Below, piece after piece: positions 47,420 through 58,510 of a stretch of 64,000 nucleotides of DNA. This stretch comes from Cynocephalus volans (lineage: Eukaryota > Chordata > Mammalia > Dermoptera > Cynocephalidae). Within the stretch, counting starts at the first letter, position 1. Each line of letters opens with the position of its first letter. The stretch spans positions 163,471,869 through 163,535,868 of the forward strand of contig NC_084463.1 of the NCBI RefSeq assembly GCF_027409185.1, read 5' to 3'. A model generated the notes under the pieces. It ran no database searches, was not told the origin of the DNA, and saw only the letters and a list, made by a program, of their open reading frames with translations. The position numbers were made by a program, and so were the translations under genes.

Positions 47420-49481
47420 ATGAAAACTCTCTTGCTTTTCTTATGCTTAAAAATCTTTTCCTAGGGCCCGGGAGCTAGTAGCCCCCATATCCCCAGAAAC
47501 TTCACTTGGTATGTTGTAAATGGGGTGGGAGATACAATCTGGAGTCAGTCCAAGGTCACTACAGGAGAGTGGTGGCCTGACTTATTTCCAGATATGTGTA
47601 AACTAGCTTTAGGAGCCCCAGGCAACTGGGATTTAGAAGAATACTTTGATAGCCATAAACCCCCTGTCACCCCCAGCCCACCAGGCTGCCCTGGGATATC
47701 AGGAGGGGTAGGTTGCGCAACCCCTTCCAGAAGAAGTCTGCTAAGCGCTCTCACCTTTTATGTATGCCCTGGGTTCCACCACGACAGGAAACTCAGCTCC
47801 CGGTGTGGAGAAAAAGCAGATTATTTCTGCAAGAGCTGGGGGTGCGAGACCACGGGAGACACATATTGGAGTCCATCGTCATCCTGGGATTATATAAAAG
47901 TAACTGCTAATTATACCCACAAAAAGACTGTCCCTGCCTGCAAGGGACAGTGCCACCCCCTCCGAATGTCCTTCACGGATTCAGGAAAAAAAGCCATCGG
48001 ATGGGAAAAGGGATTTACATGGGGACTACGGTTTTACAAAACAGAATATGATGATGGGCTGTTTACCATCAAACTCAAAATAGAAACCTAGAATACTGCC
48101 ATAGGCCCCAATAAATACTTAGTTCCAGGGGTCAAACCAAAGGCTACCCCAGCACCCCCGGGTACCCAAGCAGAGTCTTCAGCCCCCTCTAAAAAGTCCA
48201 AGACTAGGGCACCAAAGGGAGTAACCCAGCCCCTGAGCATCAAGAACAACCTAGGTTATTCAGCTTAATTTCTGAAACCTTCAAGGTCCTAAATAATACT
48301 AACCCCAATGCTACCCGCTCCTGCTGGCTCTGTTATAATGTTGCACCTCCATATTATGAAGGAATAGCCTTCAGAAGTAAAGTTAATACTACAACTGATG
48401 TCTCCAGCTGTCGTTGGCAGCAAGGACAGGTCAAACTCACTCTGTCAGCTGTTGCGGGGCAAAGAACATGTGTGGGAAAAATCCCCTCCTCACACAGCCC
48501 GCTGTGCAAACAGACGCTTAATGTGACCCAGTGTTCTAGTGACACATATCTGTTGCCCCCTCCAGAGGGATGGTGGGCCTGGGCTACTGGGATCACACCC
48601 TGTGTTAGCTTACAGGTCCTAAAAGGGACCCAAGATTTCTGTGTGTTGGTTCGGTTGCTGCCTCGGATCATTTATCATCCCTATGAAGATCTATTATCAT
48701 ATTGGGATGAAAATAACAGGAACTACCGAACCAAAAGGGAGCCCCTAAGTATCACGCTCTCTGTTCTCTTGGGCTTAGGATTGGGAGCAGCTGGGGCAGC
48801 TACAGGAGCTTCAGCTCTGGCTATTCAGCATCAAAATTACCAAAGTTTACAGGCCGCCATAGATGCTGATATTAAAGAAATAGAAAATTCAATTACTAAG
48901 TCACAAGAGTCCCTCACCTCTCTTTCTGAGGTGGTCCTACAAAATAGAAGGGGACTAGACCTCTTGTTCCTTCAGCAGGGGGGACTCTGCACTGTAGTAA
49001 GAGAAGAATGTTGTTTTTACATTGATCACTCAGGGGTAATTAAAAACTCCATGGCCAAAATTCGGGAAGGCCTGGCCAAAAGAATAAAGAAAAGGAAACA
49101 AAATCAGGGATGGTTTGAGTCATGGTTCAACTCTTCCCCGTGGTTCACAACCCTCGTGTCTACCCTGCTAGGACCATTAGTTATTTTAGTATTGCTTCTA
49201 ACCTTTGGTCCCTGCATTTTTTTTTGTCTTTTTTGTGACTGGCCGCACCGTGCTCAGCCAGGGAGCGCACCGGCCATCCCTATATAGGATCTGAACCCAC
49301 GGCAGGAGCGCTGCTGCACTCCCAGCACTGCACTCACCGGAGTGCACCACGGGGTCGGCCTGGTCCCTGCATTTTAAATCGTTTAGTAGTTTTTGTTAGA
49401 GAACGTGTTAGTACTGTCCAAATTATGATGTTAAGACAAAAATATCAGGAATTAAATCAACAAGAGACAAGTATTTCATGA
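47420..49481 (+). pseudogene. env: Gammaretroviral env with stops, a frameshift and a SINE
   Basis: The ATG at 47420 starts a signal peptide (MKTLLLFLCLKIFS) broken by TAG 47462-47464. The surface subunit continues with GEWWPDLFPDMCKL to TAG 48089-48091. A proline-rich hinge follows, then a shift near 48225-48245. The second frame has the CWLC motif (48322-48333), the furin-type site RTKR (48727-48738), a glycine/alanine fusion-peptide region, the LQNRRGLDLLFLQQGG segment of the immunosuppressive type, and CX6CC (48988-49014). The membrane span (LGPLVILVLLLTFG) is cut by a SINE at 49221-49360; the cytoplasmic tail resumes after it and stops at TGA 49479-49481. The protein would mediate receptor binding and fusion. 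It cannot be made from this copy. Confidence 0.93.
49221..49360 (-). mobile_element. tRNA-derived SINE, dimer type B, inside env
   Basis: Reverse-oriented type B SINE (minus strand begins GGCCGACCCCGTGGTGCACT). The duplication tggtccctgcatttt is exact at 49206-49220 and 49361-49375, 15 bp. It must be younger than the provirus, whose LTRs differ by about 5.5 percent. Confidence 0.95.
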
Positions 49482-49494
49482 TTGAAATACGCAC

Positions 49495-49510
49495 AAGAAA
49501 AAGGGGGGAA
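49495..49510 (+). other. Polypurine tract
   Basis: AAGAAAAAGGGGGGAA lies directly before the 3' LTR (start 49512). It is the expected primer site for plus-strand DNA synthesis. Confidence 0.93.
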
Positions 49511-49511
49511 T

Positions 49512-50028
49512 TGTAGAGTAAAATATAACTTTAACATGCGCAATTTATTTCTGCACTAATACCATTTCAAGTAAGGCAGCTTCTAAGGCGCCAAGCAGGC
49601 AGGCCCAGGCATGCTAAATTCCAGGAAGAAAGGAACCACCCACCGGTTCCAGGGACCAGCTCCTTATCTAGAGGCCGCCTGGCCTGAGCACAGGAAAGAT
49701 AAACGATTGAGAAATATACTGTTCCTTATCGGTGTGTCAGCCCACTAAAGACCACAGATAAATCTAAAGGTCATCTCAGATAACCCTAAGCAGTATACAA
49801 CTCATCCTGTTGCAAAAGTCTGTCTGCCTAAAAAAAAAAAAAAAAAAAAAAACTGTATAAAAAGTGCTTGTGTTAAGAGCTCAGGGTCGCTTTTGTCTTG
49901 AATGCTGAGTGACCCCAGCATGCTAGAATAAACTCCTCTTGCTTGATTGCATCGGTCTCTGTCTCATGGTCTTTATGAGGTGAGCCATCCCGACATGTGG
50001 GGTTTGTGCACAGTGCACAGATCTTACA
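49512..50028 (+). mobile_element. 3' LTR of the gammaretrovirus
   Basis: It has the same organisation as the 5' LTR: TATA at 49856-49863 after 23 A residues, and AATAAA at 49927-49932. The R stem-loop is kept with one pairing change to G-U (gggtcgct with agtgaccc). It ends GATCTTACA, followed by the target duplication gtac. Confidence 0.97.
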
Positions 50029-50425
50029 GTACTATACAGACCCTGGGAAACCAAGAAAGGCATCAGTAGACGTGTGCAGATTCCACCCTCCAGCAGGACC
50101 CTATGATAACCGTAAGGACCATAGCAGAAACCAGACAGAGCCTCGGAGAGATCTTGCCTCAAGCTGCTCATGCCCCTCCCTCCTGCTTTTCATTTCCCAT
50201 GTTCCATTCCCTCAGCCCCCTCTTTAGACACCCCTCAGTAAATCTTGGAGATGGCTTTGGTCTGGCCATTCTCTGTCGGGTTTACTCGAGGGATGGATGA
50301 GCCTGACATCTCTCCTCAGGTCACCGGTATTCCTGAATAAAAGCTGACTTCCATTTTTACCAACGTTTGACTTTGAATGGCTTGCCTTTGAAAGGGGGCA
50401 GGCTGCTAGACCTGTGCCTGGTAAC
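50029..50425 (+). mobile_element. Candidate older LTR, right part
   Basis: This continues the sequence split at 41336. It has a polyadenylation signal AATAAA at 50336-50341 in tattcctgaataaaagctga, and may end at ggtaaca near 50425. The family was not recognised. Confidence 0.42.
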
Positions 50426-51090
50426 AAATTTTAGCAAGCTGAGCCAGGAGCAGAGTGGTCCTGGTATCGAGACTATGTGCCAAGATGGCTATTTTTTGTG
50501 AATTTTATTTTCTTGCACAGGTCTTATCTCCCCCTGGTAAAAATTCCAAAGGCACACAGGGCATACAGTAAGAAGCATGCCTCCCTCTCTCCCAGTCCTC
50601 TGGCCTCCCAGCTCACTGCTCTTGAGAGACACACCATTACCAGTTTCTTGAGTAACCTTCCAGAGATATCCTGTGCGTTGACAACACGCTTTTTTGCATT
50701 TTTCCTCCAGTGAAATGGTGTTATTTTAAAATAGCTATTTCAATGTCGATCAATAAATGTTTACTGATAACTAGAGGAGACAGAGACCAGACTAGTTGGG
50801 GCCCCTCAGGGAGCAAGAGTCTCACTGAGATTTGAAACCCTTAATCCTGAATGAAGTGACAGACACCAGGAGCTTCCTATATGGAACCTAACAAATGTGT
50901 GTTTGAACTCATTGTGACTACATTATTTGGTGATGAGAAGTCAAGACAGTTTGGGGAACTAACCACTCTCTCCTCCCCAAGCTGGCTTCAGTCCCCAACT
51001 ATGAAGTCTGAGAAGTTCCATATGGACAGAATGTTCCAGCAAGCAGACTCTTCTCTGTGCTTCACCATGTATAGAGTTAAAAATCTTGAT
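50426..51090. other. Intergenic, no recognised gene
   Basis: Unique-looking sequence. A segment at about 50870-50948 is repeated in inverted form at 52975-53052 (shared aggagcttcctatatgg and attatttggtgatgaga). The repeat family is unknown to me. Confidence 0.4.
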
Positions 51091-52080
51091 TCTGATTTGA
51101 TTTTTAGACAGGGCTCTTTAGCTAAAAAACTTGTGGGACAAAAGTCCTTAGCTAGGGGGCAAGAGCCCACAGCTAGCGGGGCAAAAGCCCATCTAATCAA
51201 TTCTTTTTTTTTTTTTTTTAAAGATGACCGGTAAGGGGATCTCAACCCTTGACTTGGTGTTGTCATCACCACACTCAGCCAGTGAGCGAACCGGCCATCC
51301 GTATATAGGATCCGAACCTGTGGCCTTGGTGTTATCAGCACCACACTCTCCCGAGTGAGCCACCGGCCGGCCCGCATCTAATCAATTCTAACCGTGTATA
51401 CATTGATCTCAGTTGATTTTTAGATAGGGTTTTTAGGTAATGCATGTATGGGACAAAAGTCCTTGGCTAGGAGGCAAAAGCCTACAGCTAGCGGGCAATG
51501 GCTCATCTCATCAACCGTAATCACTGTTTAGGGATAGGATCATGTACTTTGATTACTTAACATACTGATTGTTGTTAAAAGATGTTGAAAGAATTGCTGT
51601 AGGGAAAAATGTGAAAAAACATTTGCTAAGGGCAAGCTGTTTGTTGGTGGAAACTTTAGAGACAATTATACTTAGATGTAATCATAAGAATGCAACTTTT
51701 GCTTAAATCATTTAAGGAAAGGTTATATTTTAGATTAGATAATGATCACAGTTTGATCAACTTAGCTTTTCACAAATTGTACTTTGGAATGTCACGTTGT
51801 TAATTTAAATGTTGGTACGAGTTTTCATTGTTTAAGCTATACTTAGTTGTAGATAACTTTTGTCACGTTGCCCATGTTTTTGTGTTCTTTTGAAATGATT
51901 GAATCAAATGACTTTTCTTGTGAAACTTCCTTGTCTTTACAATAAAACAGAAGCTCACTTTGAATCCGGGCTGTACCCAGTTTCTCCTTCTAACAGAGGA
52001 GCTGCTGAGGTGCAGTCCCTTCGGGCTTCTCATTGCATTCATGCTGCTTTGAGTCATCTTTTTTCATCTCTTACACAGTG
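51091..52080 (+). mobile_element. Unfamiliar LTR-like element, copy 1, with hairpin arrays
   Basis: Two tandem units of about 130 bp (from about 51096 and 51412) each carry three short palindromes spaced about 21 bp: GGGACAAAAGTCCT, GGGGCAAGAGCCC and GGGGCAAAAGCCC at 51135-51190, and related ones at 51450-51504. The first unit is interrupted by a SINE. Downstream is AT-rich U3-like sequence, then ctttacaataaaac with AATAAA at 51941-51946 and a U5-like tail ending near ctcttacaca. The 3' part matches copy 2 at 59230-59405. I infer an LTR; ends and target duplication are not fixed. Confidence 0.5.
51205..51374 (-). mobile_element. tRNA-derived SINE, dimer type A, with target duplication
   Basis: Minus-strand dimer beginning GGGCCGGCCGGTGGCTCACT. 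The duplication catctaatcaattct is exact at 51190-51204 and 51375-51389. It lies in the first hairpin unit of LTR-like copy 1. Confidence 0.93.
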
Positions 52081-53576
52081 AGAAGTATGACATTACCATT
52101 ATCGTGTTGCTGGGGCCTCTGCTCAGGAATCTGGTTTCACATGCTGTCAAATATTTTTCATGAGTGCAGCTTGTCTGAGAAATCAGCTTGTGAAGATTCT
52201 CTTTACCGACATTCATTCATTCATTCATTCTTTCCTTTATTGACATAGGCTTTACACTATTTTGTGATTTGTTTGTTTACATACAGCATATGATGCTAAG
52301 TGCTTTATCTACTATTACTATGCCAATTTTGCAAAGAGACTGAGGCAGAGAGAGGTTTAAGTGGTTTTGTCCAAGGCGACAGGGATTAAAGCAGCAGAGC
52401 TAGGATGTAAACCCAGCTTAGGGGCTCCAGAGCCTGGCTGAGTGACTACTGCATTCCGTGCTAGACCCACAATGCTGGCTCCATGGCTCAGGTCAGGGAA
52501 CTTGTCATCGTGGCTCTTTTGTTGTGTGTGGGGCCCAAGACAAGGCTCCGTGCAGGACCCAGAGGCATGACGTTGTCCTTGTTTGGAAGGAGCTCAGCCT
52601 CACTGTGGGGACTGAACAAAAAGATTTGGAGTGATTCTGAGTGTGTCTGCAGCCCTGGCTGAGTCCAAGACTGAGCAAGTTACCAATAGGGAGACCAGCC
52701 AGGAGGACTGTGCAATGACCCAAGTGTAAGCTGACCACTACGGTGGCAAAGGACATGGACCAGGAGGAACAGTCTGAGTGATGCTGCAGAGGGAAAACTG
52801 CAGAACTCAAGACCAACTGGCTCAACAATGTGCAGGAAGAGGAAGGGTGGACAACGGCTCTGGGTTGCATGGCTGCGGGAGTCCTGGCAAGGGGGCCCAG
52901 CCTGGAGGAGAGAGGATGACCAGAAAAGACTCCTGCTGGTCCTCCTGGCCCTGGCCTCCTCCCCCTACATCTGAAGGATGACCTCTCATCACCAAATAAT
53001 GCACTTACAGTGGAGTGGAACACGCACTATGGTCCCATATAGGAAGCTCCTAGCACCTGCCGGCTGTAGCTGGTGCTGTCCGTTTTCACAGGGATGGGAG
53101 CCTGGAGTTCTGAAAGTGGGTGGGACAGAAGCCACGCACTATAATTTCTCGACTGCTCTTAGCTTCTCCTAGGGTGTCTGACAAGAGAGAATTTAGGTTT
53201 CTGTGCTGCCAGAGGTTTCTTCTTGGAAGCTTGGTCCGGTAACCAGTGCCCAAGTCAGGGCAAAGCCCCAGCATGGTGAATGATTGCAGCTGGCAGAGGA
53301 GCCTCTGGGGCTATGTTGGGACGGCCGTCCATGCAGCCAGCAAGCTTGCCCTGGGCAGTCCCTGGAGGCGGCAGCCCGCCAGGACAAGGAGGAACTGGTT
53401 CTCTAGGACTCGACTTGGCCTTCAAAGGAAAACAAACCACACCTGGGTCAAGTCCACAGACTCCTGGACAGGGCTAAACACTGGGAGACAGGTGTGTCAC
53501 TGGATTGTCAGAATCAGAGCCCAAGACTGATTCAAGAACAGGCCTTTGCAGTCATCCCAGGCTTTAAACCAACCGC
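52081..53576. other. Intergenic with a MIR fragment
   Basis: A reverse-complement MIR remnant lies at about 52200-52450 (agactgaggcagagagaggt, then taaacccagcttaggggctc). The rest shows no supported gene; overlapping frames at 52505-53530 lack motifs. Confidence 0.5.
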
Positions 53577-54010
53577 TGTGTTAGTTTCCCAGGACTGCTG
53601 GTACAAAGTGCCACAAATTAGGTGACTTAAGTAACAGATGTTTAAAGTCTCACAGTTCTGGAGTCTGGAAGTCTTAGATCAAGGTGTTGGCTAGGCCCCA
53701 TTCCCTCTGAAGGCGTGAGGGACGGCTCTGTCCCAGGCCTCTCTCCTGGCTGCTGGTGGTCCCTGGCTTGAGGCAGCATAACTCCAGTCTTCACATGGCG
53801 TTCCCCTGTGTGCGTGTCTCCGTGTCCAAATTTCCCCTTTTTAGAAGGTTACCAATCATATGGATTAGGGCCCACCTTCCTCCGGTATAGCCTCATTTTA
53901 ACTAATCACATCTGCAATGGCCCTGTCTCCAAATGATGTCACATTCTGAGGGACTGGGGAATTAGGACTTCAACATATAAACTTGGGAGGACACAATCCA
54001 ACCCATAACT
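53577..54010 (-). mobile_element. MLT1-type MaLR LTR
   Basis: The plus strand begins near tgtgttagtttcccaggact and contains ctcacagttctggagtctgg, accaatcatatggattaggg and cctcattttaactaatcaca. It ends near aacccataac. It is the most diverged MaLR LTR in the window. Confidence 0.75.
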
Positions 54011-54033
54011 CTCATTCATCCACGCGTCGTTCT

Positions 54034-54126
54034 TTACTTTTTTGGTGGCTGGCTGGTTCAGGGATCGAACCCTGGACCTTGGGGTTACCAGCACCATGCT
54101 CTAACCAGCTGAGCTAACCGGCCAGC
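54034..54126 (-). mobile_element. tRNA-Ile-like SINE monomer
   Basis: On the minus strand: ggctggccggttagctcagc, then ctggtaaccccaaggtccag, tail ccaccaaaaaagta. A short ttcttt is present on both sides. Confidence 0.88.
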
Positions 54127-55599
54127 CTTCTTTTTGCTAAGATGTCTGACTGGGTTTGCCCCCTTCGCTGCATCAGCCCTGCTGCACCAAGGGTGGGTCT
54201 GCTCTGGGGTATGCGCCAGGTTGCCCAGGTGGGTGAGCTGTGATGTGCCTTCCTGACCCCCAGCTGCTTGAGTTTGGGGTCTGGCTTCCCCTGGGCTTCC
54301 CTGAGGCCAGCCTGGGGGCTGGAGGTGGCGATGCCTGGGCTCCGAGGCAGTGAGAGCTGCACTTGGGGAACCTGTCAGAAAAGAGGTGACACACCAGCCT
54401 GTGGCCTCTTCTTTCCCAAATGCAAACTTGGAGGCCAGATGCTCTTCAGTCTTGGCTTTTGCCCCACCAGGGACATGGTTCATCCAACAAGGCCTGAGCT
54501 TCAGCAGGAGCCAGAAGCCTCTAAATGCTGCCAACACCCTGGCTGGAGTCGGCTCCAGGAAGCTGGCTCCAGCTGGCTCTTTGCTTTACACGGGGCTCAG
54601 AGTCTTCCTCAGATGCTACCATGAACAGGGAAGTCAGTGCGAAACACGTCAAAATGCATTTGCACTGAAGCCCATGTTTACTCTTCCCACAAAGAGAGAT
54701 TCTACTCTTATGTCCTGGTTTTAGTGACAGTCACCTCTTTGGACCTCTGTTGTCATCTCTCCCTCCCCTTGGCCTGATGCAGTTCCCAGAACACATCTGA
54801 GCTCTTTCTCACCTCTGGAACTTTGGGAACTTTATACCTTTCATTTTCTTTGACAGGAAATCTCTCCCGCTGGCTCGTCAGGTGCCAGGTGTCACCATCA
54901 ATGTCATTTCCACAGCATGGCGCTGCCTGGCCCGCCAGTTTGTCCCCTCCTTGTCATTTTCTGTTTCTGTTGCTGCTGTTCCCAGGGCTCTCTGTAATTA
55001 CCTTGTTATTTAATTGTCAACCAGTTGATCACAGTGTCCTCAGCACAGGCCTCCTGGCACAAAGCCGAGTCTCAGCAAGGACCGTGAGATGGACGAATCT
55101 AATAAGGCACTATCTGCATGTGCGTGTGCATGTGCATGTATGTGCACTGGGGTGTGTGTGTGTGTGCCCCAGTGAGAAGGAAGGTGGCGGGGCTGTCCCG
55201 TGTGCCGAGCACCAGCACGGGCAGGATTGCGCTGGGTTTGCGTGACAACTTGGTGAGGTAGGACTTGTTGCTCTGTTCTGAGTGTGAGGAAACAGATGCT
55301 CACGAAGCTTCCATTTTTGTCTTGTTTCATCACACAAGTGGCACCTGTCAAGCTGAGTGGGGGACCAGTGTCCTTTCCCTCACACCCACCTGCCAGGGGG
55401 GCAATTATCGAGCCTTGTCTACTGCCTGCATTTCTGATGCTGTGACATCTGGGGCCTTGCTGACCTGGAGGGACGGTCCCTGCTGGGGCTAGCCAATTCC
55501 CAAGACAGCAAACACTCACCTGCTGGCAAGCGAGCCTTTCAAATGCAAACCAACCAGTTGTGAACACTGGTGAGACAAGAACTCTTTCCAAGGACCTTC
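54127..55599. other. Intergenic, no recognised gene
   Basis: Unique sequence with a short (GT)n/(TGCA) stretch at about 55118-55170. Frames on both strands at 54085-54724 and 55040-55591 overlap and have no domain that I recognise. Confidence 0.45.
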
Positions 55600-55614
55600 T
55601 AAAAACCCATCAGA

Positions 55615-55980
55615 GATTTTTCACCTCCTTGGTTAACTTTATTCCTAGGTATTTTATTTTTTTGGTGATGATTTTAAATGGGTTAGCTTTCTCGATTTCT
55701 TTTTCTGCTAGTTCATCACCGGAGTATAAAAACACTACTGATTTTTGCACATTGATTTTGTATCCTACAACTTTGCTGAAATTGTTTATCCACTCTATGA
55801 TTTTTTTTGTAGAGTCTAGGCTTTTCTATGTATAAGATTATGTCATCTGCCAACAGGGACAATTTGACTTCATCTTTTCCAGTTTTTATACCCTGCCCTT
55901 TATTTCTTTGTCTTGCCCGATTGCTCTGGCTAGTACTTCCCTTCCAATACTGTGTTAAACAGAAGTGGTGACAGTACAAA
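55615..55980 (-). mobile_element. L1 ORF2 segment, inverted part of a twin-primed insertion
   Basis: The minus strand carries L1 RT sequence including LADDIILYIEKP, corresponding to the usual FADD catalytic block with its first residue changed. It is opposite in direction to the adjacent L1 3' end, and the two meet at 55980. This is the standard result of twin priming. The left target duplication taaaaacccatcaga is at 55600-55614. Confidence 0.85.
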
Positions 55981-57798
55981 TCACTACTGAAAGAAATTAA
56001 AGAAGACACAAAAAGATGGAAAGACAGTCCATACTCTTGGATTGGAAGAATTAACATTGTGAAAATGTCCATACTACCCAAAGCAGTCTACAGATTCAAC
56101 CCAATCCCCATCAAAATGCTAATGACATTCTTCACAGAAATAGAAAAACAATCCTAAATTCATATGAAACAGCAAAAGACCCCAAATAGCCAAAGCAATC
56201 TTGAGCAAAAAAATAAATAAATAAATAAAGCCAGAGGCATAACACTACCTGACTTCAGATTATACTACAAAGCTATAGTAACCTAAACATCATGGTACTG
56301 GCATAAAAACAGACACATGGACCAGTGGAGCAGAATAGAGAACCCAGAAATCAACCCACACACTTAACAGCCAACTGATCTTTGACAAAGGCAACAAGAA
56401 CATACATTGGGGAAAAGACAGCCTCTTCAGTAAATGGCGCTGGGGAAACTGGACATCCATATGTAGAAGAATGAAACTAGACCTGCATCTATTACCATAT
56501 GCCAAAATCAATTCAAATGGATTAAAGACTTAATAAGACCTGAAAACCATAAAACTCCTAAAAGAAAACACAGGAGAAACACTTCAGGAAGTAGGACTGG
56601 GCAAAGACTTTATGAATATGACCCCAAAAGCATAGGCAACGAAAGAAAAAAATAAGCAAATCAGATTATCTCAAACTAAAAAGCTTCTGCACAGCAAAAA
56701 AACAGACAAACAAAAATCAAAAACAAAACAAAACAAAACAAAACCCCAATAATTAACAGGGTGAAAAGACAACCTACAGAGTGGGAGAAAATATTTGCAA
56801 ACTATGCACTTGACAAAGGTTTAATATCCAGAATATACAAGGAACTCAAACAACTTAACAATAAAAAAACAAATAACCTGATTAAAATATGGGCAAAGGT
56901 GCTGAACAGGCATTTCTCAAAGACATACAAATGGCCAACAGACACGTGAAAAAATGCTCAACATCACTAATCATCAGGAAATGCAAATCAAAACCACATT
57001 GAGATATCATCTCACTCCAGGTAGACTAGTTGTTATCCAAAAGACAGAGAATAACAAATGCTGGCGAGGATGTTGAGAAAAGGGAACCCTCCTGCACTGT
57101 TGGTGGGGCTGTAAATTGGGACAGCCATTATAGAAAACAGTATGGAGGGTCCTCAAACAACTACAGACAGAACTGCCATACAATCGAGCAATTCTACTGC
57201 TGGGTACATATCAAAGGAATAGAAATCGTGTTGAAGAGATACCTGTACTTCCAGGTTTATCACAGCTCTGTTTACAATCGTCAAGAGTTGGAACTAGCCT
57301 AAATGTCCATCGTCGGATGACTGGATAAGGAAAATGTGGTATATACACAATGGAATATTACTCTGCCATAAAAAAGAATGAAATACTGCCATTTGTAGCA
57401 ACATGGATGAACTTAGAGGAAGTTATGTTAAGTGAAATAAGCCAGGACAGAGAAATACTGCATGTCTTCTCTCATAAGTGGGAGCTAAAAAATGAATAAA
57501 TAAATAAAGATACAACAATCACAATAACACACTGACCTTTCAAAAGGAGGAAAGAGAACTGAGGTTACCAGAGGCGGGAGGGGGAAAGGGAGGAATGGGT
57601 CAAGGACCACATTACATTGTATAATGCGATTACATTGTATAATGCCAAATATACTAATTACCCTGATTTGAGCATCACATATTGCACACAGGTATTGATA
57701 TTCAACTTTGTACCTCACAGTTATGTACAGCAACTAGGTTTCAATTTAAAAAAAAGAAGATAGACAAAGACAGTAAAAAAATGAAAAAATAAAATAGA
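55981..57798 (+). mobile_element. L1 3' part of the twin-primed insertion
   Basis: Sense-strand L1 ORF2 3' end and 3' UTR (gactggataaggaaaatgtg, atggaatattactctgccat), ending in an A-rich tail near 57740-57798. Many stops are present. The right target duplication taaaaacctatcaga at 57799-57813 matches the left in 14 of 15 bases. An (AAAT)n run is at 56210-56230. Confidence 0.9.
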
Positions 57799-57813
57799 TA
57801 AAAACCTATCAGA

Positions 57814-58195
57814 ACCCCCTCAGGGCTTTCCATCCTCTGCGCATCTCCTGCTTTGCGCGCCTGCACATGCTTCTGTGATAAGGCTTATCTACAGACATTC
57901 TTTAGAACTGCAGTAAGTCAGATAAGATGCTCTAGAAGAAACTGCCCGGTAATAACGGCATCTCAACCAGTGAACTGATGACAGGTCTGACGCTGAGCCT
58001 CTGAAAGCAGTGACCTCTGTTTCCAAGCAGCTTCTGTGAACCTCTCCCTTCCTGCCCATAAAAGCTTTCTCTTACCTTCCCTCACCATGGCTTGCTGTGG
58101 TGTGCATTCTGGATTATAATCCTATTTCTATTCCTGAATAAACTCAACATGCTTGGAGATATTTTTCTCTAATATGTTTTTTCTAGGTTAACATG
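57814..58195 (+). mobile_element. Possible solo LTR of unknown family
   Basis: It contains a TATA-like cccataaaagctttctc near 58058 and AATAAA in cctgaataaactcaac near 58136, with pyrimidine-rich U5-like sequence following. A polymerase II-type arrangement over about 350 bp suggests an LTR. I do not recognise the family and its ends are not defined. Confidence 0.35.
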
Positions 58196-58412
58196 ATCCA
58201 GAGCCCACTCCCCCACCACCTCCTCTGTAGGGCTCTTGCACTCAGGGCCACCACCCACCTATCCTCATCACCCCAGGGATGGGGACCAGACCCTAGGGTC
58301 AGTCCCTCTCCTCCAGAGCCCACTGAAATGATTCACACCAGCCAATCCTCTGCCTGCTCACCCCGCCTCATTGTTCTTTCCCACAGGAACTGCAGCAAAG
58401 GCTCTTGCCCAC

Positions 58413-58510
58413 ATTTTCTTTTTTTGGTGGCTGGCCAGTACGAGGATCCGAACCCTTGACATTGGTGTTGTAACACTGTGCTCTAACCAATGGAGCTAAG
58501 TGGCCAGCCC
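58413..58510 (-). mobile_element. tRNA-Ile-like SINE monomer
   Basis: On the minus strand: ggctggccacttagctccat, gttacaacaccaatgtcaag, tail ccaccaaaaaaag. It lies immediately upstream of the second LTR-like copy. Confidence 0.85.

Larger units (their letters stand above)
41337..50028 (+). mobile_element. Endogenous gammaretrovirus-like provirus (class I ERV), near full length
   Basis: The provirus has both LTRs (513 and 517 bp), a tRNA-Gly primer site, gag, protease-RT-RNase H-integrase, env, a polypurine tract, and an exact 4-bp target duplication gtac (41333-41336 and 50029-50032). A 4-bp duplication fits gammaretroviral integrase. I count about 27 substitutions between the LTRs over roughly 490 aligned bases (about 5.5 percent); their length difference is only an A-run of 19 versus 23. 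Gag, pol and env order, the gag UAG stop before protease in the same frame, and the Env CXXC/CX6CC arrangement place it with MLV/FeLV/PERV-like viruses. All three genes carry stops or shifts and env carries a SINE, so the copy is defective. Confidence 0.97.

Noticed and set aside
41337..50028. Exogenous or contaminating retrovirus
   Set aside because: Flanking host DNA with a 4-bp duplication, diverged LTRs, many stops and a SINE in env show an old germ-line insertion.
54085..54537. 150-codon minus-strand frame
   Set aside because: It ends inside a SINE and overlaps plus-strand frames of similar length; no motif.
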